64,000 nt of DNA from Candidatus Bandiella numerosa (GTDB taxonomy: Bacteria > Pseudomonadota > Alphaproteobacteria > Rickettsiales > Midichloriaceae). Shown here one piece after another: positions 36,417 through 46,654 of this stretch; position 1 is the first letter of the stretch; each line of letters begins with the position of its first letter. The notes beneath the pieces are model-generated. The model did no database searches, had not been told where the DNA came from, and was given only the letters and a program-made list of their open reading frames with translations. The position numbers were made by a program, and so were the translations under genes. The DNA lies in assembly GCF_029981845.1 (NCBI RefSeq), contig NZ_CP104164.1, positions 372,001 to 436,000 of the forward strand. Reading direction: 5' to 3'.

Positions 36417-38819
36417 ATGAAATTCACCTATAATTGGCTTAATTCGTTTATTGAGTTAAGTGCAGATTTAGAAAAAGTTATTGAGGTTTTATCAAATATT
36501 GGCCTCGAAGTTGAAGAATTTCAAGATAAAGGCAAAGTATATTCTCAATTCATCATAGCAGAAATTGTTGATGCTATCAGCCATCCTGATGCTGATAAAT
36601 TAAAAATTTGCAAAGTAAATAATGGAAAGGAAATTTTGCAAATTGTGTGTGGTGCCTCCAATGCACGAGCTGGTATTAAAGTGGTTCTTGCTCCAGTTGA
36701 TTCAACGATACCAAGTAATAACATGGTTATCAAAGCATCTGAAATTAGAGGTGTAAAAAGTAATGGAATGTTATGCTCTGAAACAGAATTACTGATTGGC
36801 AATAATTCCGAAGGGATTATAGAGATTTTGGATAGTAATTTAAAGCCAGGGATGAATTTTGCAGGTTCAACAGGTTTGAGCGATAAAATTATTGATATCA
36901 ATCTTACTCCTAATAGAGGGGATTGTGCGTCAATTTGCGGTATAGCAAGGGATTTAGCGGCAACGGGAATTGGCGCATTAAAATCTAAATTTTTTGATTT
37001 TTACAAGAATACATTTGTCTTTGGAGATTCTATAAAGCACTTAAATATTTCAATAGATGATAAAAATTGCCATGAAATAGCTTTTTGTAAAATAGAAAAT
37101 ATAGGTAATAAAAATTCATTAACTAATGATTTAATTTCCATCTTTAAATTGCTAGATATAAAATCACATAGTGCGCTAGTAGATATTTCGAATTTAACTA
37201 TGTATGAATTTGGTAGACCTAACCATATTTATGATGCAGATAAAATAAAAGGAGATATTAAAATAAGATTATCTCAAGAAGGTGAATTTTTTAAATCACT
37301 AGATGGCAATGAGCACACTTTGCCTAAGGATGTATTGGTGATCTCTGATGATGAAAAAATACTTTCTATTGCTGGGATTATAGGTGGTGAAAATAGTAAG
37401 GTTGACGAAAATACAAAAAGCATACTAGTTGAAGTAGCAAATTTTAATCCTACGCATATTTCTAAATCAGTTAGGAAATTAAACACAAGAACAGAGTCAT
37501 CATTTAGATTTGAAAGAAGAATCGACTATGGGAATACAGCCTCTTTTATGCAATATTTAACTAATTTGATTTTGAAGTACTGTGGTGGAAAAATATCTGG
37601 CTCTTTGGTAATTCTGGGTTCTGGATTGGAATATAAGAAACAGGTAGATATTGATTGTAAAAAAATTAATAAATTGCTAGGTTTTGAGGTTACGGAGCAG
37701 GATATAAACAGCATTTTGATTAACCTAGGCTTTGTGAAAATTAAGGATAATTTATTTGATATTCCAACTTGGAGGCAGGGTGATATAGTTGATAATGCCG
37801 ATATTACTGAAGAAATAATAAGAATAAAAGGCACAGATTGTTTGCAGGGATTAGGCAATTTTCACTATAAAGTACAAGATTTAAAGCAAAAAGAATCTGA
37901 TTTTTTGTCTCTTTTTAAAAATACTTTAATCAATAGAAATATATTTGAAGTTATTTCTTGGTCATTTATAAATCATGAATCTGCAAATTTATTTATAAAA
38001 AATTCGGTTATTAAAGTTACTAATCCTATAAGTAATGAGTTTGCTGTAATGAGAAATAGTCTAATTCCAGGGTTATTAAAAACAGCCAAAAATAACATTT
38101 CAAGAGGGATGAAAAATCTTTCTCTTTTTGAATCAGGAAAAATTTATTATAAAGATAAAGATAGTACGATAATTGAAGAAAATTGTTTAGCTATAATCAG
38201 AACTGGAGAATCGTCCAATAAAAATATTTTTTCAGATCAAAGGAAATTTGATTTTTATGATTTAAAGGATGATTTTTACTCAATATTAAATGAAATAAAC
38301 ATTTTTGAAGATAGCATTATAATTAAGAAAGGTGCAAAGGCATATTATCATCCAGGTAAAAGCGCTTCTTTTTATTTGGGTAAAAATTTAATTGCCTGTG
38401 TAGGTGAGTTACATCCAAAAACTATAAAAGAATTCAGTGTCAAACAAAGTGTTATTTGTGCAGAAATATTTTATGATAACTTGCCAAAAAAGAATTTAGA
38501 GAAAAGAAAATCATTAATTTTATCTGAATTGCAAAGTGTAAATAGAGATTTTGCATTTTATATGGATGATGCAATTGAAAGCCAAGAAATTATTAAATCT
38601 ATAAAATCTTTAAAGATAAATATCATAGATGAAATTAATATTTTTGACGTGTATAGAAACAATCAAGATCCTAGATGCAAAAAGTCCGTTGCTTTCAGTG
38701 TAAAATTGCAGCCAATTCAAAAAACGTTGATTGATGATGAAATAGAAGATATTTCGAAAAAAATAATCAGTGTAATACAAGAAAAATTAGGTGGCGAACT
38801 TAGGGACCACTCTCAGTAA
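36417..38819 (+). CDS. pheT: Phenylalanine--tRNA ligase beta subunit
   Basis: 800 residues, the normal length. Domains in order: N-terminal tRNA-binding domain (ICKVNNGKEILQIVCGASNAR), B3/4 editing domain, B5 domain, catalytic-like core with the RNSLIPGLLKT and FESGKIY segments, and the C-terminal FDX-ACB domain (SVNRDFAFYMDD). It starts 20 bases after clpX. pheS is not adjacent, so the usual pheST pair is split here. It ends 21 bases before the convergent folK. Confidence 0.95.
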   Translation: MKFTYNWLNSFIELSADLEKVIEVLSNIGLEVEEFQDKGKVYSQFIIAEIVDAISHPDADKLKICKVNNGKEILQIVCGASNARAGIKVVLAPVDSTIPSNNMVIKASEIRGVKSNGMLCSETELLIGNNSEGIIEILDSNLKPGMNFAGSTGLSDKIIDINLTPNRGDCASICGIARDLAATGIGALKSKFFDFYKNTFVFGDSIKHLNISIDDKNCHEIAFCKIENIGNKNSLTNDLISIFKLLDIKSHSALVDISNLTMYEFGRPNHIYDADKIKGDIKIRLSQEGEFFKSLDGNEHTLPKDVLVISDDEKILSIAGIIGGENSKVDENTKSILVEVANFNPTHISKSVRKLNTRTESSFRFERRIDYGNTASFMQYLTNLILKYCGGKISGSLVILGSGLEYKKQVDIDCKKINKLLGFEVTEQDINSILINLGFVKIKDNLFDIPTWRQGDIVDNADITEEIIRIKGTDCLQGLGNFHYKVQDLKQKESDFLSLFKNTLINRNIFEVISWSFINHESANLFIKNSVIKVTNPISNEFAVMRNSLIPGLLKTAKNNISRGMKNLSLFESGKIYYKDKDSTIIEENCLAIIRTGESSNKNIFSDQRKFDFYDLKDDFYSILNEINIFEDSIIIKKGAKAYYHPGKSASFYLGKNLIACVGELHPKTIKEFSVKQSVICAEIFYDNLPKKNLEKRKSLILSELQSVNRDFAFYMDDAIESQEIIKSIKSLKINIIDEINIFDVYRNNQDPRCKKSVAFSVKLQPIQKTLIDDEIEDISKKIISVIQEKLGGELRDHSQ

Positions 38820-38840
38820 TAGGCATTTCTATTTAATTGG

Positions 38841-39317
38841 TTATACAAGTGGTCTATTTTTAAATTTCTTGCAGTGTTCTATTAAAGTTTTTTGTTCGTA
38901 CACAATATTTGGAGCAACTTCTGATGCTGGTATTAGAGCGAAATCTCTATTAAAAAATTCTATATGAGGTATTTGTAAATTTGGTGTATTAATTGTGAAT
39001 TTTTCTGCAATTAATATATCCAAATCAATTATTCTAGGAGACCAAGTAGGTGAATTTTTATTTCTACCCATTTTTGATTCAATTAATTTGAGTATTTCTA
39101 GTAATTGCTCAGGTGCGGCATTAAATTTTATTAATACAGCTAGGTTTAAAAATGTCTTACTCCACTCCTTAGGATGCTCAGGTTTTAATAGAGCCTCAGA
39201 CTTGTATATATTGGAAATTTTAATTATATTTAATTTGCCAGAAATATGCTCTATAGCAGTTTTGATATTAGCAATTTTATTTCCTAAATTAGTTCCGATA
39301 CCTAGTATATAAAGCAT
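38841..39317 (-). CDS. folK: 2-amino-4-hydroxy-6-hydroxymethyldihydropteridine pyrophosphokinase
   Basis: Folate synthesis enzyme, about 158 residues from the ATG at 39317 (MLYILGIGTNLGNK), which fits the family start. The frame stays open for another 43 codons upstream but would then overlap the neighbouring gene and add an unrelated tail. Conserved HPPK features are NLGNKIANIKTAIEHI, FLNLAVLI, WSPRIIDLDILI and IPHIEFFNRDFALIPASEVAP. folP and folB are not adjacent. Confidence 0.92.
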   Translation of the reverse strand: MLYILGIGTNLGNKIANIKTAIEHISGKLNIIKISNIYKSEALLKPEHPKEWSKTFLNLAVLIKFNAAPEQLLEILKLIESKMGRNKNSPTWSPRIIDLDILIAEKFTINTPNLQIPHIEFFNRDFALIPASEVAPNIVYEQKTLIEHCKKFKNRPLV

Positions 39318-39339
39318 TTGAATTGGTGAAAAATTCAAT

Positions 39340-39894
39340 TTAAATATTTTTATAATCCTGTGGATAACCTGTTTTAATCTTTTCTGATGATTCGTTGCTA
39401 AGCGCTTGCTGTTCAAGAGTTTTAAATATTTTAAGTAAATATTCACATAATTTTAAGCAATTTTGAGCATACTTGACATCCTGTTTTATGAAATATAGCT
39501 TTAATTGGATTTCAATTCCACTAAATTTCATAAAAAGATGATTATATATATTTTCTAGATCGCTATCTTTAATCACACTAAATAGTTTTGTAAATTCATT
39601 AATTATGGAATCGATGGTATTAATTTTATTATGGATAGAGTTTTTAATTTCCGTATCTTGATTGTAGTTAGTTTCATCAACATTTTGTTGATCTGTGAGA
39701 CGCATTATATCTTGTAACAAATGAATAACTTTTTCAATGGACTGTATATATATTTTATATGTAGTAATGGTATCAATATCATTTTTATAGTCCTGAGTGA
39801 TGCTATTGTTTTTTACATTAGCGATTGCAGAAACATAAGTGGATTTTGATTTAGTAACAGCTTTTTCATTTAATAAATATAACGAATGGCTCAT
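39340..39894 (-). CDS. Unidentified helical protein at the fliS position
   Basis: 184 residues of mainly predicted helix, lying directly after fliD with 1-base spacing, where FliS (filament chaperone) normally sits. It is longer than FliS (about 130), and I could not read a convincing FliS signature. N-terminal MSHSLYLLNEKAV and a C-terminal helix (NCLKLCEYLLKIFKTLEQQAL) are the main features. The assignment to FliS is by position only. Confidence 0.5.
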   Translation of the reverse strand: MSHSLYLLNEKAVTKSKSTYVSAIANVKNNSITQDYKNDIDTITTYKIYIQSIEKVIHLLQDIMRLTDQQNVDETNYNQDTEIKNSIHNKINTIDSIINEFTKLFSVIKDSDLENIYNHLFMKFSGIEIQLKLYFIKQDVKYAQNCLKLCEYLLKIFKTLEQQALSNESSEKIKTGYPQDYKNI

Positions 39895-42437
39895 TAATTA
39901 CGTCCTTTCTCTGCATTATTCATTTGTTTTAAGAATTCTTCATATTGCTTGGTTTTCATTTCCTGCATTCTAAGACCGTTTAGTGCTTTTTCGATAGAGT
40001 GCTTCTTATTGGCAAAACTTGTTTTCTCTGAATCAAGTTGGCTCTTCTTATAGGTTCTATCACTCTCTTCAAGTCTTGTAAATCTATCAATTGATCCATT
40101 TGGCTTTGTATAACTACTTAGTACGTTATTAATTTTATCTGCTATACCCTGTCTAGCAAATATAGTGCTCGCTGCATTTTCCTTTGATGTATAAAAGACT
40201 TCAAAATTTTCTAAGTTAACTTTTTTGCCAGAAGCAGGATCGGTAGTTGGAAGTATTTTTACTGTTCCTGATTCAAGGTTGTTGTTGTTACCAAGTACAA
40301 AATACGATGGTAGTGTAACAAGGGTATTATCTTCTAAATTTGCAGTTACAGTTACCATTTTTGATGTATTATATGAAATAATTGTTGGAATTTTACCATC
40401 AACTAAAGGATGTGTAGTAGTATTATCTAGACCAGTAGAGGAACTCTTAAAAATAACATTCAAGGCATTTTCTGGATCAGCTAAATTAAGGGAATATCTT
40501 AAATTATCTTGCACTTTTTTAAGATCGCCAGCATCTATGTTTTTATCATCAGCACTACTTAAGGCAATTTTGAACTTTGATCCAACTGGATTGTCTGTTG
40601 GTGTTATTTTGTCATCTCCAAGTAGGTAAGCCTTGATATTGGTTTGTGATGAATATTTATTAATTTCATCAACGAGAGATGAGTAGCTCGTGTTGCCGTC
40701 AACATCAATCTTTACATTATTTAATATGAAAGACTTTTTGCTAGGTGAAGAGCCATTAACCTTATTAGTAGCTGAAGTAGTTTCTTCACTAATATTATTA
40801 AAATATTCTACATTTGAATAATTTATGGAGTAATCTAAATTTTTAACCTTATTAATTTCTAGATCTACATTTTTATGATTATTATTTAATTTAAAATTTT
40901 CATTAGTTGATTCGAATTTGTACGAAACAATATCCTTAAAAGCATCAAAATTTTCATCAAGTGCTTTTTGTAACTTATCCTTATCAATAACCATTTCAGA
41001 TATTTCTATTGGCATATAAACCTGCCTTTCTCCATTTTCTGCTTTTCCAGGTGGAGGTGTATAGTCAGTCTTTTTTATGGTGATGCCAAATTTAGATGAG
41101 TCATCTCCATAGCGATTGAACTGATTAAGTTTATTGAAGGCATTGTATATAGTTTCATTTATATAATTTAATTGATCTCTATAGCTATACAATGCTGCAA
41201 TTTCTGCAGGTTTTGGAATGTCTTCGCCTTCAACCTGTAAAGAATTTGTTCCAACAAATTTTGCAAGCTCATTATAGCTTTTTGCCAAAGTTTCAAATTT
41301 TTCCACCAGTCCTTCTGTGTCATTTTGCACCGAAAGGTTAAATATTGGATCTTTGCTATGAACTTGAGAAGGTTTGTTAAGCAAATTAATAAAAAGGTTA
41401 TCTGTTTCAATTCTATTAGTTTTTGATGTAATTTCTTGCCCATCAACCTTTATTTTAGCATCCTGTGCAGAGCTTGATGTGCTAAATAGAAAGTTCACAC
41501 CAGTGCTGTGGCTAATATTAATATTATTGCCCGTGCCAGTTAGTAATGATTTTAAAGTTATAGTTCCAGTTTTTGTGCCAGAAGAACTAATCTGAGGGTT
41601 ATATAAAACTTCAATATCAGCTTTTTTTGCATTGTTTCTTAATCTTGCAACAAAATCACTGACTGTAATCTTATCATCAAAATCAACTGCAATTTCTTGA
41701 TTTTTTGTTTGAAAATTAGAGTTTGTTATTGCACCAGATAGGGTAAATTTATTTTGTATGCCATGATGCTTTTCATCAGAACGTATCCACAGATATTCTG
41801 GTCCTGTAGAAGAATCTTTTTCTACACTTGCAATAACATGTGGATTCTTTTTTTCTCCGGCTTGCTTAGTTACATTATTAATTTTTTTAGCAATATCTAA
41901 AAGATTATCTGTACCTGTTATTTCTATTTCTTTACTGTTACCAATGGTGAATTTGCCTGAAGAAAGTTTACTACGCTCAGCTTTCAGACCATTATCCCCG
42001 ACTGTGAGAGTTATTCTACCCCAAGCAGGATTAGAAACTGCATTAGCAAATGTTTCATCAGGATTAAATGTATTCTTGCTTGCTAATATCTCGCCTGTTG
42101 CAATTGACTCAATTTCAAAAGGAATTTGTTGATTGGTTGTTCCAGGTTTAGCTTTTATTTCTGCATAATTTTTTGTTAGCTCCTCAGGAGCAACCACTTT
42201 TTTACTATCAAAAACACCATTTTTTCTTAAGAAATTATAGGTAAATTCTGATATATTAGATTCAAAATTTTCAAGATGCGTGCGCCATTGCCCCAGACCA
42301 GAGATAGTATTGGTTGAAATTCTTACTTCATCCTGTATTTTTTTCAAAGGTTTCTCAGCCTCTTTTATGGCCTTTGCTTGTTGAGTATTTTCCTGCGGAT
42401 TGAAGACGTCCTTGACACTACCTATTGAATCTAACAT
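39894..42437 (-). CDS. fliD: Flagellar hook-associated protein 2 (filament cap), large form
   Basis: About 847 residues from the ATG at 42437 (MLDSIGSV). A further 24 codons upstream would run into the start of divergent uvrB. FliD features are the N-terminal coiled region, the domain with IEITGTDNLLDIAKKINN and VIASVEKDSSTGPEYLWI, the second module SSAQDAKIKVDGQEITSKTN and VEKFETLAKSYNELAKFVG, and the C-terminal coiled-coil (RTYKKSQLDSEKTSFANKK). It is much longer than typical FliD (450-650), with a large central insertion around residues 400-740. It is separated by 8 kb from the fliF operon. Confidence 0.75.
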   Translation of the reverse strand: MLDSIGSVKDVFNPQENTQQAKAIKEAEKPLKKIQDEVRISTNTISGLGQWRTHLENFESNISEFTYNFLRKNGVFDSKKVVAPEELTKNYAEIKAKPGTTNQQIPFEIESIATGEILASKNTFNPDETFANAVSNPAWGRITLTVGDNGLKAERSKLSSGKFTIGNSKEIEITGTDNLLDIAKKINNVTKQAGEKKNPHVIASVEKDSSTGPEYLWIRSDEKHHGIQNKFTLSGAITNSNFQTKNQEIAVDFDDKITVSDFVARLRNNAKKADIEVLYNPQISSSGTKTGTITLKSLLTGTGNNINISHSTGVNFLFSTSSSAQDAKIKVDGQEITSKTNRIETDNLFINLLNKPSQVHSKDPIFNLSVQNDTEGLVEKFETLAKSYNELAKFVGTNSLQVEGEDIPKPAEIAALYSYRDQLNYINETIYNAFNKLNQFNRYGDDSSKFGITIKKTDYTPPPGKAENGERQVYMPIEISEMVIDKDKLQKALDENFDAFKDIVSYKFESTNENFKLNNNHKNVDLEINKVKNLDYSINYSNVEYFNNISEETTSATNKVNGSSPSKKSFILNNVKIDVDGNTSYSSLVDEINKYSSQTNIKAYLLGDDKITPTDNPVGSKFKIALSSADDKNIDAGDLKKVQDNLRYSLNLADPENALNVIFKSSSTGLDNTTTHPLVDGKIPTIISYNTSKMVTVTANLEDNTLVTLPSYFVLGNNNNLESGTVKILPTTDPASGKKVNLENFEVFYTSKENAASTIFARQGIADKINNVLSSYTKPNGSIDRFTRLEESDRTYKKSQLDSEKTSFANKKHSIEKALNGLRMQEMKTKQYEEFLKQMNNAEKGRN

Positions 42438-42502
42438 AGTCTTAAAATGTGTTTGTCCTTTTAATTGGTTACAGCAATAATTATACCAAATAATTTTTAA
42501 AA

Positions 42503-44482
42503 ATGACAATGTTTAAAATTGAAAGTGAATATAATCTGGCAGGGGATCAGGTAGAGGCTGTTGATAAACTTACTGAAGGTTTAAACGATGGCAATAGAAA
42601 TCAAGTGTTATTGGGAGTTACAGGTTCAGGGAAGACTTTCACAATGGCAAACATTATTCAAAGATGTCAAAAACCAGCACTTATCATGGCTCATAATAAA
42701 ACATTAGCAGCACAGCTTTACAATGAGATGAAAGGTTTTTTCCCCAGTAATGCTGTGGAATATTTTGTTTCGTATTATGATTATTACCAACCAGAAGCTT
42801 ATATACCGCAGTCAGATAGTTATATAGAAAAGGATGCGCAAATAAATGAACAAATTGATTTACTTAGGCATTCTGCCACCAGAGCACTGCTTGAAAGGAA
42901 GGACGTAATAGTAGTTGCTTCAGTTTCTTGTATTTATGGGTTAGGCGCTCCTGAACTGTATTTACAAATGTCATTTAAATTAGAGCAGGGCAAGAAATAT
43001 TCTCGCAGAGATATTATGCAAAAGCTCATTGAGCTGCAATATAAGCGTATGGATTTGGATTTTACAAGAGGAGGGTTTAGAATCAGAGGAGAAAACGTAG
43101 ATATATTCCCATCACATTATCAAGATAGAGCTTGGAGGATAACTTTTTGTGATGATGAGGTTGAGAAAATTTATGAATTTGATTATTTGACAGGTGAAAG
43201 AATCAAAAAGCTTGATGCAATTACCATATTTGCAAATAGTCATTATGTAACACCAAGACCAACTCTTGAGCAAGCAATTGATTTAATTCAGGATGAATTG
43301 AAGGAGAGGGTTGAGGAATTTAAGTCATTGGATAAAATTGTAGAAGCACAAAGAATAGCTCAACGAACTAATTTTGATCTAGAAATGATTTTAGAATCAG
43401 GCTCTTGCAAAGGAATTGAAAATTATTCCAGATATTTATCTGGACGAAATGAAGGAGAATCACCGCCAACTTTATTTGAATATTTACCAAAGGATGCATT
43501 GCTTTTTGTAGATGAAAGCCACGTTACAGTACCACAGATTGGAGGTATGTATAATGGAGATAGAGGTAGAAAAAAAACTCTTGTAGAACATGGTTTTAGG
43601 CTACCTTCTGCACTTGATAATAGACCACTAAAATACGAAGAATGGGACTCAATGCGTCCACAGACAATTTTTGTTTCAGCAACACCAAGCCCAAGAGAGT
43701 TAGCATATACGAACGGTGAATATGTGGAACAAATTATTAGACCAACGGGGTTATTAGATCCAATATGTGAAGTTAGAAGTTGCGAAACACAAGTGGATGA
43801 TTTGATAGGGGAGTGTAAAATCCTAGCTAAAAATGATAAAAGAATATTGGTTACAACCTTGACAAAAAGAATGTCAGAAGATTTAACAGACTATTTAAAT
43901 GAAGTAAATATTAAGGCTGTATATATGCACTCAGATATTAAAACATTAGAGAGAGTTCAAATAATTCAAGAATTACGTGAGGGTAAATATGATGTTTTAG
44001 TAGGGGTGAATTTGCTTAGAGAAGGTATTGATATTCCGGAATGTTCGTTGGTTTGTATTTTAGATGCTGATAAAGAGGGGTTTTTACGTTCAGAAACTTC
44101 ACTGATTCAAACAATTGGGCGTGCAGCAAGGAATAGCGAAGGTAGGGTAATTTTATATGCTGATAAAATTACTAACTCAATAAATAAAGCTCTTCAAGAA
44201 ACTTCTAGAAGAAGAAAAATTCAAGAAAAGCACAATCAAGAAAATGGTATTACTCCAACCACAATTAAAAAACAATTAATGAATTCCTTGAATTTAGCTG
44301 TAGCTAATTTAAGGGATAAAAATAATGATAAAAAAGTTATGGATTTAGAAGTTATAGAAAATGATATCGGAAAGTTAAAAAAGCAAATGCTTGAAGCTGC
44401 TGAAAATTTAGAATTTGAAAAGGCGGCAAAACTGCGAAATAAAATAGATAAATTGCAAAAAAGTTTATTGATTATCTCATAG
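42503..44482 (+). CDS. uvrB: UvrABC excinuclease subunit B
   Basis: Nucleotide-excision repair DNA damage-verifying helicase, 659 residues. Walker A GVTGSGKTFT, beta-hairpin YYDYYQPEAYIPQSDSYIEKD (shown in part), DEAH-type box VDESHVT, QTIGRAARN and the C-terminal UVR domain (LEFEKAAKLRNKIDKL) are visible. It is divergent from fliD across 65 bases, and recG follows 2 bases later. Confidence 0.97.
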   Translation: MTMFKIESEYNLAGDQVEAVDKLTEGLNDGNRNQVLLGVTGSGKTFTMANIIQRCQKPALIMAHNKTLAAQLYNEMKGFFPSNAVEYFVSYYDYYQPEAYIPQSDSYIEKDAQINEQIDLLRHSATRALLERKDVIVVASVSCIYGLGAPELYLQMSFKLEQGKKYSRRDIMQKLIELQYKRMDLDFTRGGFRIRGENVDIFPSHYQDRAWRITFCDDEVEKIYEFDYLTGERIKKLDAITIFANSHYVTPRPTLEQAIDLIQDELKERVEEFKSLDKIVEAQRIAQRTNFDLEMILESGSCKGIENYSRYLSGRNEGESPPTLFEYLPKDALLFVDESHVTVPQIGGMYNGDRGRKKTLVEHGFRLPSALDNRPLKYEEWDSMRPQTIFVSATPSPRELAYTNGEYVEQIIRPTGLLDPICEVRSCETQVDDLIGECKILAKNDKRILVTTLTKRMSEDLTDYLNEVNIKAVYMHSDIKTLERVQIIQELREGKYDVLVGVNLLREGIDIPECSLVCILDADKEGFLRSETSLIQTIGRAARNSEGRVILYADKITNSINKALQETSRRRKIQEKHNQENGITPTTIKKQLMNSLNLAVANLRDKNNDKKVMDLEVIENDIGKLKKQMLEAAENLEFEKAAKLRNKIDKLQKSLLIIS

Positions 44483-44484
44483 AT

Positions 44485-46557
44485 ATGAAGTGTGGCTTAA
44501 TAAGGTATTTATCCAATGATGTGTCTGAATTAATGGATGTTGGCGATACAAGGGCAAAGCTATTTGCTAAACTTGGTATACGAAAATTTAAGGATTTATT
44601 ATTTCATTTACCAACTGATTACATTGATAGAAGATATTCACCAAATATTTATGAAATTAAAAATGGAGATTTGGTAACTCTTGAAGTAGAAGTTTTTGAG
44701 ATAAACATAAAAACCAGCTTTCGGCATAAATCACCTAGCAAAATATTATGTAAAAATGAATCTGGTTTTATTGAACTAATTTATTTTAATAAAATTCCAC
44801 CATATATTAGGCAAAATTTTATTGCTGAAAAAAATATTATCATTAGTGGAAAAGTAGAAATTCAAGATGGAAATTTTATTATGGTGCATCCTGATGTAGT
44901 AGTTAAATCAAATGAGAAATACAAAATTCCTAAATTAGAAACAGTTTATCCGAAGGTTCAAGGTCTAACATCAAAATTAATTTCATACTTAATAAAGAAG
45001 ATTTTAAGTAATATGCCTGAATGTGAAAACTGGTTGCCTAATGATTTATTAGAAAAACAAAAATGGAAAGGGTTTGTGGAATCATTAAATATTTTGCATT
45101 CTCCACTTGATATTAATTCTGCAGATTTAAAAAATGCTAAATTGAGGATTGCTTTTGACGAATTACTTGCAAATCAAATATGCCTTAAAATTTTAAGGCA
45201 AAAACTTCAAAATGAATCAAAAAATTCTATAAAATTTTCTGGTAAATTGGTAGAGGGTTTTTTAGATAAATTGGAATTTAAATTAACTAAAGAGCAACAG
45301 CTAGCAGTTGATTCAATTTCGCAAGATCAACTGGCAAAAAAGAAAATGCTAAGATTGCTTATGGGAGATGTCGGATGCGGAAAAACCTTCGTAGCTATTT
45401 GTGCCGCATTAAATGCTCTAGAAGCAAAGATGCAAGTTGCTTTTATGGTGCCAACAGAAATTTTAGCACAACAGCATTATAGGAATATTGTCAATTACAC
45501 AAAACAAATGGAGATTAAAGTTGAGCTTTTGGTTGGAAGCATAAAAGCTTCAGAGAGTAAAAGAATTTTAAAAGGGTTGGAAAATGGTGATATTGACTTA
45601 GTTGTCGGAACTCACACTTTATTTCAAGAAAAAGTAACATTTAAAAATTTAGGATTAGTAATAATTGACGAGCAACATAAATTTGGTGTTAAACAGAGGT
45701 TAAATCTCCTGCAAAAAGGCGATGATGTAGATTTATTAATGTTATCTGCTACCCCAATACCCAGGACTATTAGCATGTTAAATTATGGTGATATGGACGT
45801 AAGCATTATCAAACAAAAACCAAAATCAAATGTTCCAATTGTAACTAGTATGCTATCAAAATCTAAAATGGGTGATTTAATAGAAAAGATGGAAATGTTA
45901 ATGAAACGAGGAGAGAGGGTTTATTGGGTATGCCCTTTGATAGAAGAGTCAGAAAAATTGCAATTATCCTATGTAGAAAATAGTTTTAAGATTTTGCAGG
46001 AAAAATTAGGAGATAAAGTTGCTATGATTCATGGTAAAATGAAAATTGAAGAGAAAGATGATGCAATGCAAAAATTTAAAAACGGCCAGAAGCTACTTTT
46101 AGTTTCAACCACGGTTATTGAAGTTGGTGTAGATGTTCCTGAAGCTACAGTTATGGTAATTGAAAATGCTGAAAGATTTGGCTTATCTCAATTGCACCAA
46201 TTAAGAGGCAGAGTTGGAAGAGGAGCTCTTCAGTCATATTGTATATTGCTTTATGGAACGAAGTTGAGTTTAGATTCTAAAAAGAGATTGAGTATATTAA
46301 CTAGTGTTAGTGATGGATTTGAAATTGCGGAAAAAGATTTGGAGATAAGAGGAAGTGGAGATTATTTAGGGGTCAGGCAGAGTGGTGAATCTGGATTTAG
46401 ATTTTTCGATGTATGTAGAGATGCTTCATTAGTACCTATTGCTGATGAATATGCAAATGAGCTTATAAGGCAACCACTAGCTGATTCAATAACGACGCTA
46501 TTAGAAATATTTGATAAAGATATATATTTTAAAGAGCAGGGAACAAGTTTGACATAG
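44485..46557 (+). CDS. recG: ATP-dependent DNA helicase RecG
   Basis: 690-residue branch-migration helicase. An N-terminal OB/wedge domain is followed by Walker A GDVGCGKTFVA, DEQH box IIDEQHKFGVKQR, TATPIPRT-type LSATPIPRTI and the motif VI QLRGRVGRG. It lies 2 bases after uvrB and is probably co-transcribed, giving a DNA-repair pair. Confidence 0.97.
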   Translation: MKCGLIRYLSNDVSELMDVGDTRAKLFAKLGIRKFKDLLFHLPTDYIDRRYSPNIYEIKNGDLVTLEVEVFEINIKTSFRHKSPSKILCKNESGFIELIYFNKIPPYIRQNFIAEKNIIISGKVEIQDGNFIMVHPDVVVKSNEKYKIPKLETVYPKVQGLTSKLISYLIKKILSNMPECENWLPNDLLEKQKWKGFVESLNILHSPLDINSADLKNAKLRIAFDELLANQICLKILRQKLQNESKNSIKFSGKLVEGFLDKLEFKLTKEQQLAVDSISQDQLAKKKMLRLLMGDVGCGKTFVAICAALNALEAKMQVAFMVPTEILAQQHYRNIVNYTKQMEIKVELLVGSIKASESKRILKGLENGDIDLVVGTHTLFQEKVTFKNLGLVIIDEQHKFGVKQRLNLLQKGDDVDLLMLSATPIPRTISMLNYGDMDVSIIKQKPKSNVPIVTSMLSKSKMGDLIEKMEMLMKRGERVYWVCPLIEESEKLQLSYVENSFKILQEKLGDKVAMIHGKMKIEEKDDAMQKFKNGQKLLLVSTTVIEVGVDVPEATVMVIENAERFGLSQLHQLRGRVGRGALQSYCILLYGTKLSLDSKKRLSILTSVSDGFEIAEKDLEIRGSGDYLGVRQSGESGFRFFDVCRDASLVPIADEYANELIRQPLADSITTLLEIFDKDIYFKEQGTSLT

Positions 46558-46578
46558 TTTTATTGTTTAGTGCTTGCA

Positions 46579-46608
46579 TTGCAAGGATGTATATTAACAC
46601 CCTTGCAA
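46579..46608. terminator. Hairpin between convergent recG and coiled-coil gene
   Basis: TTGCAAGG (46579-46586) and CCTTGCAA (46601-46608) form a perfect 8-bp stem with a 14-base loop. It lacks a T tract but is well placed for both convergent genes. Confidence 0.5.
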
Positions 46609-46654
46609 CTAAGATATTTCAAGATTTTTATAATACTCAAATTACAGCAAAATT

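Noticed and set aside
38841..39446. Longer folK start giving 201 residues
   Set aside because: The extra 43 residues have no counterpart in the family and would overlap the upstream gene by 107 bases; ATG 39317 gives the standard N terminus.
42438..42509. Longer fliD start overlapping the uvrB start
   Set aside because: It would overlap the divergent uvrB gene and its promoter; ATG 42437 leaves 65 bases between the genes.
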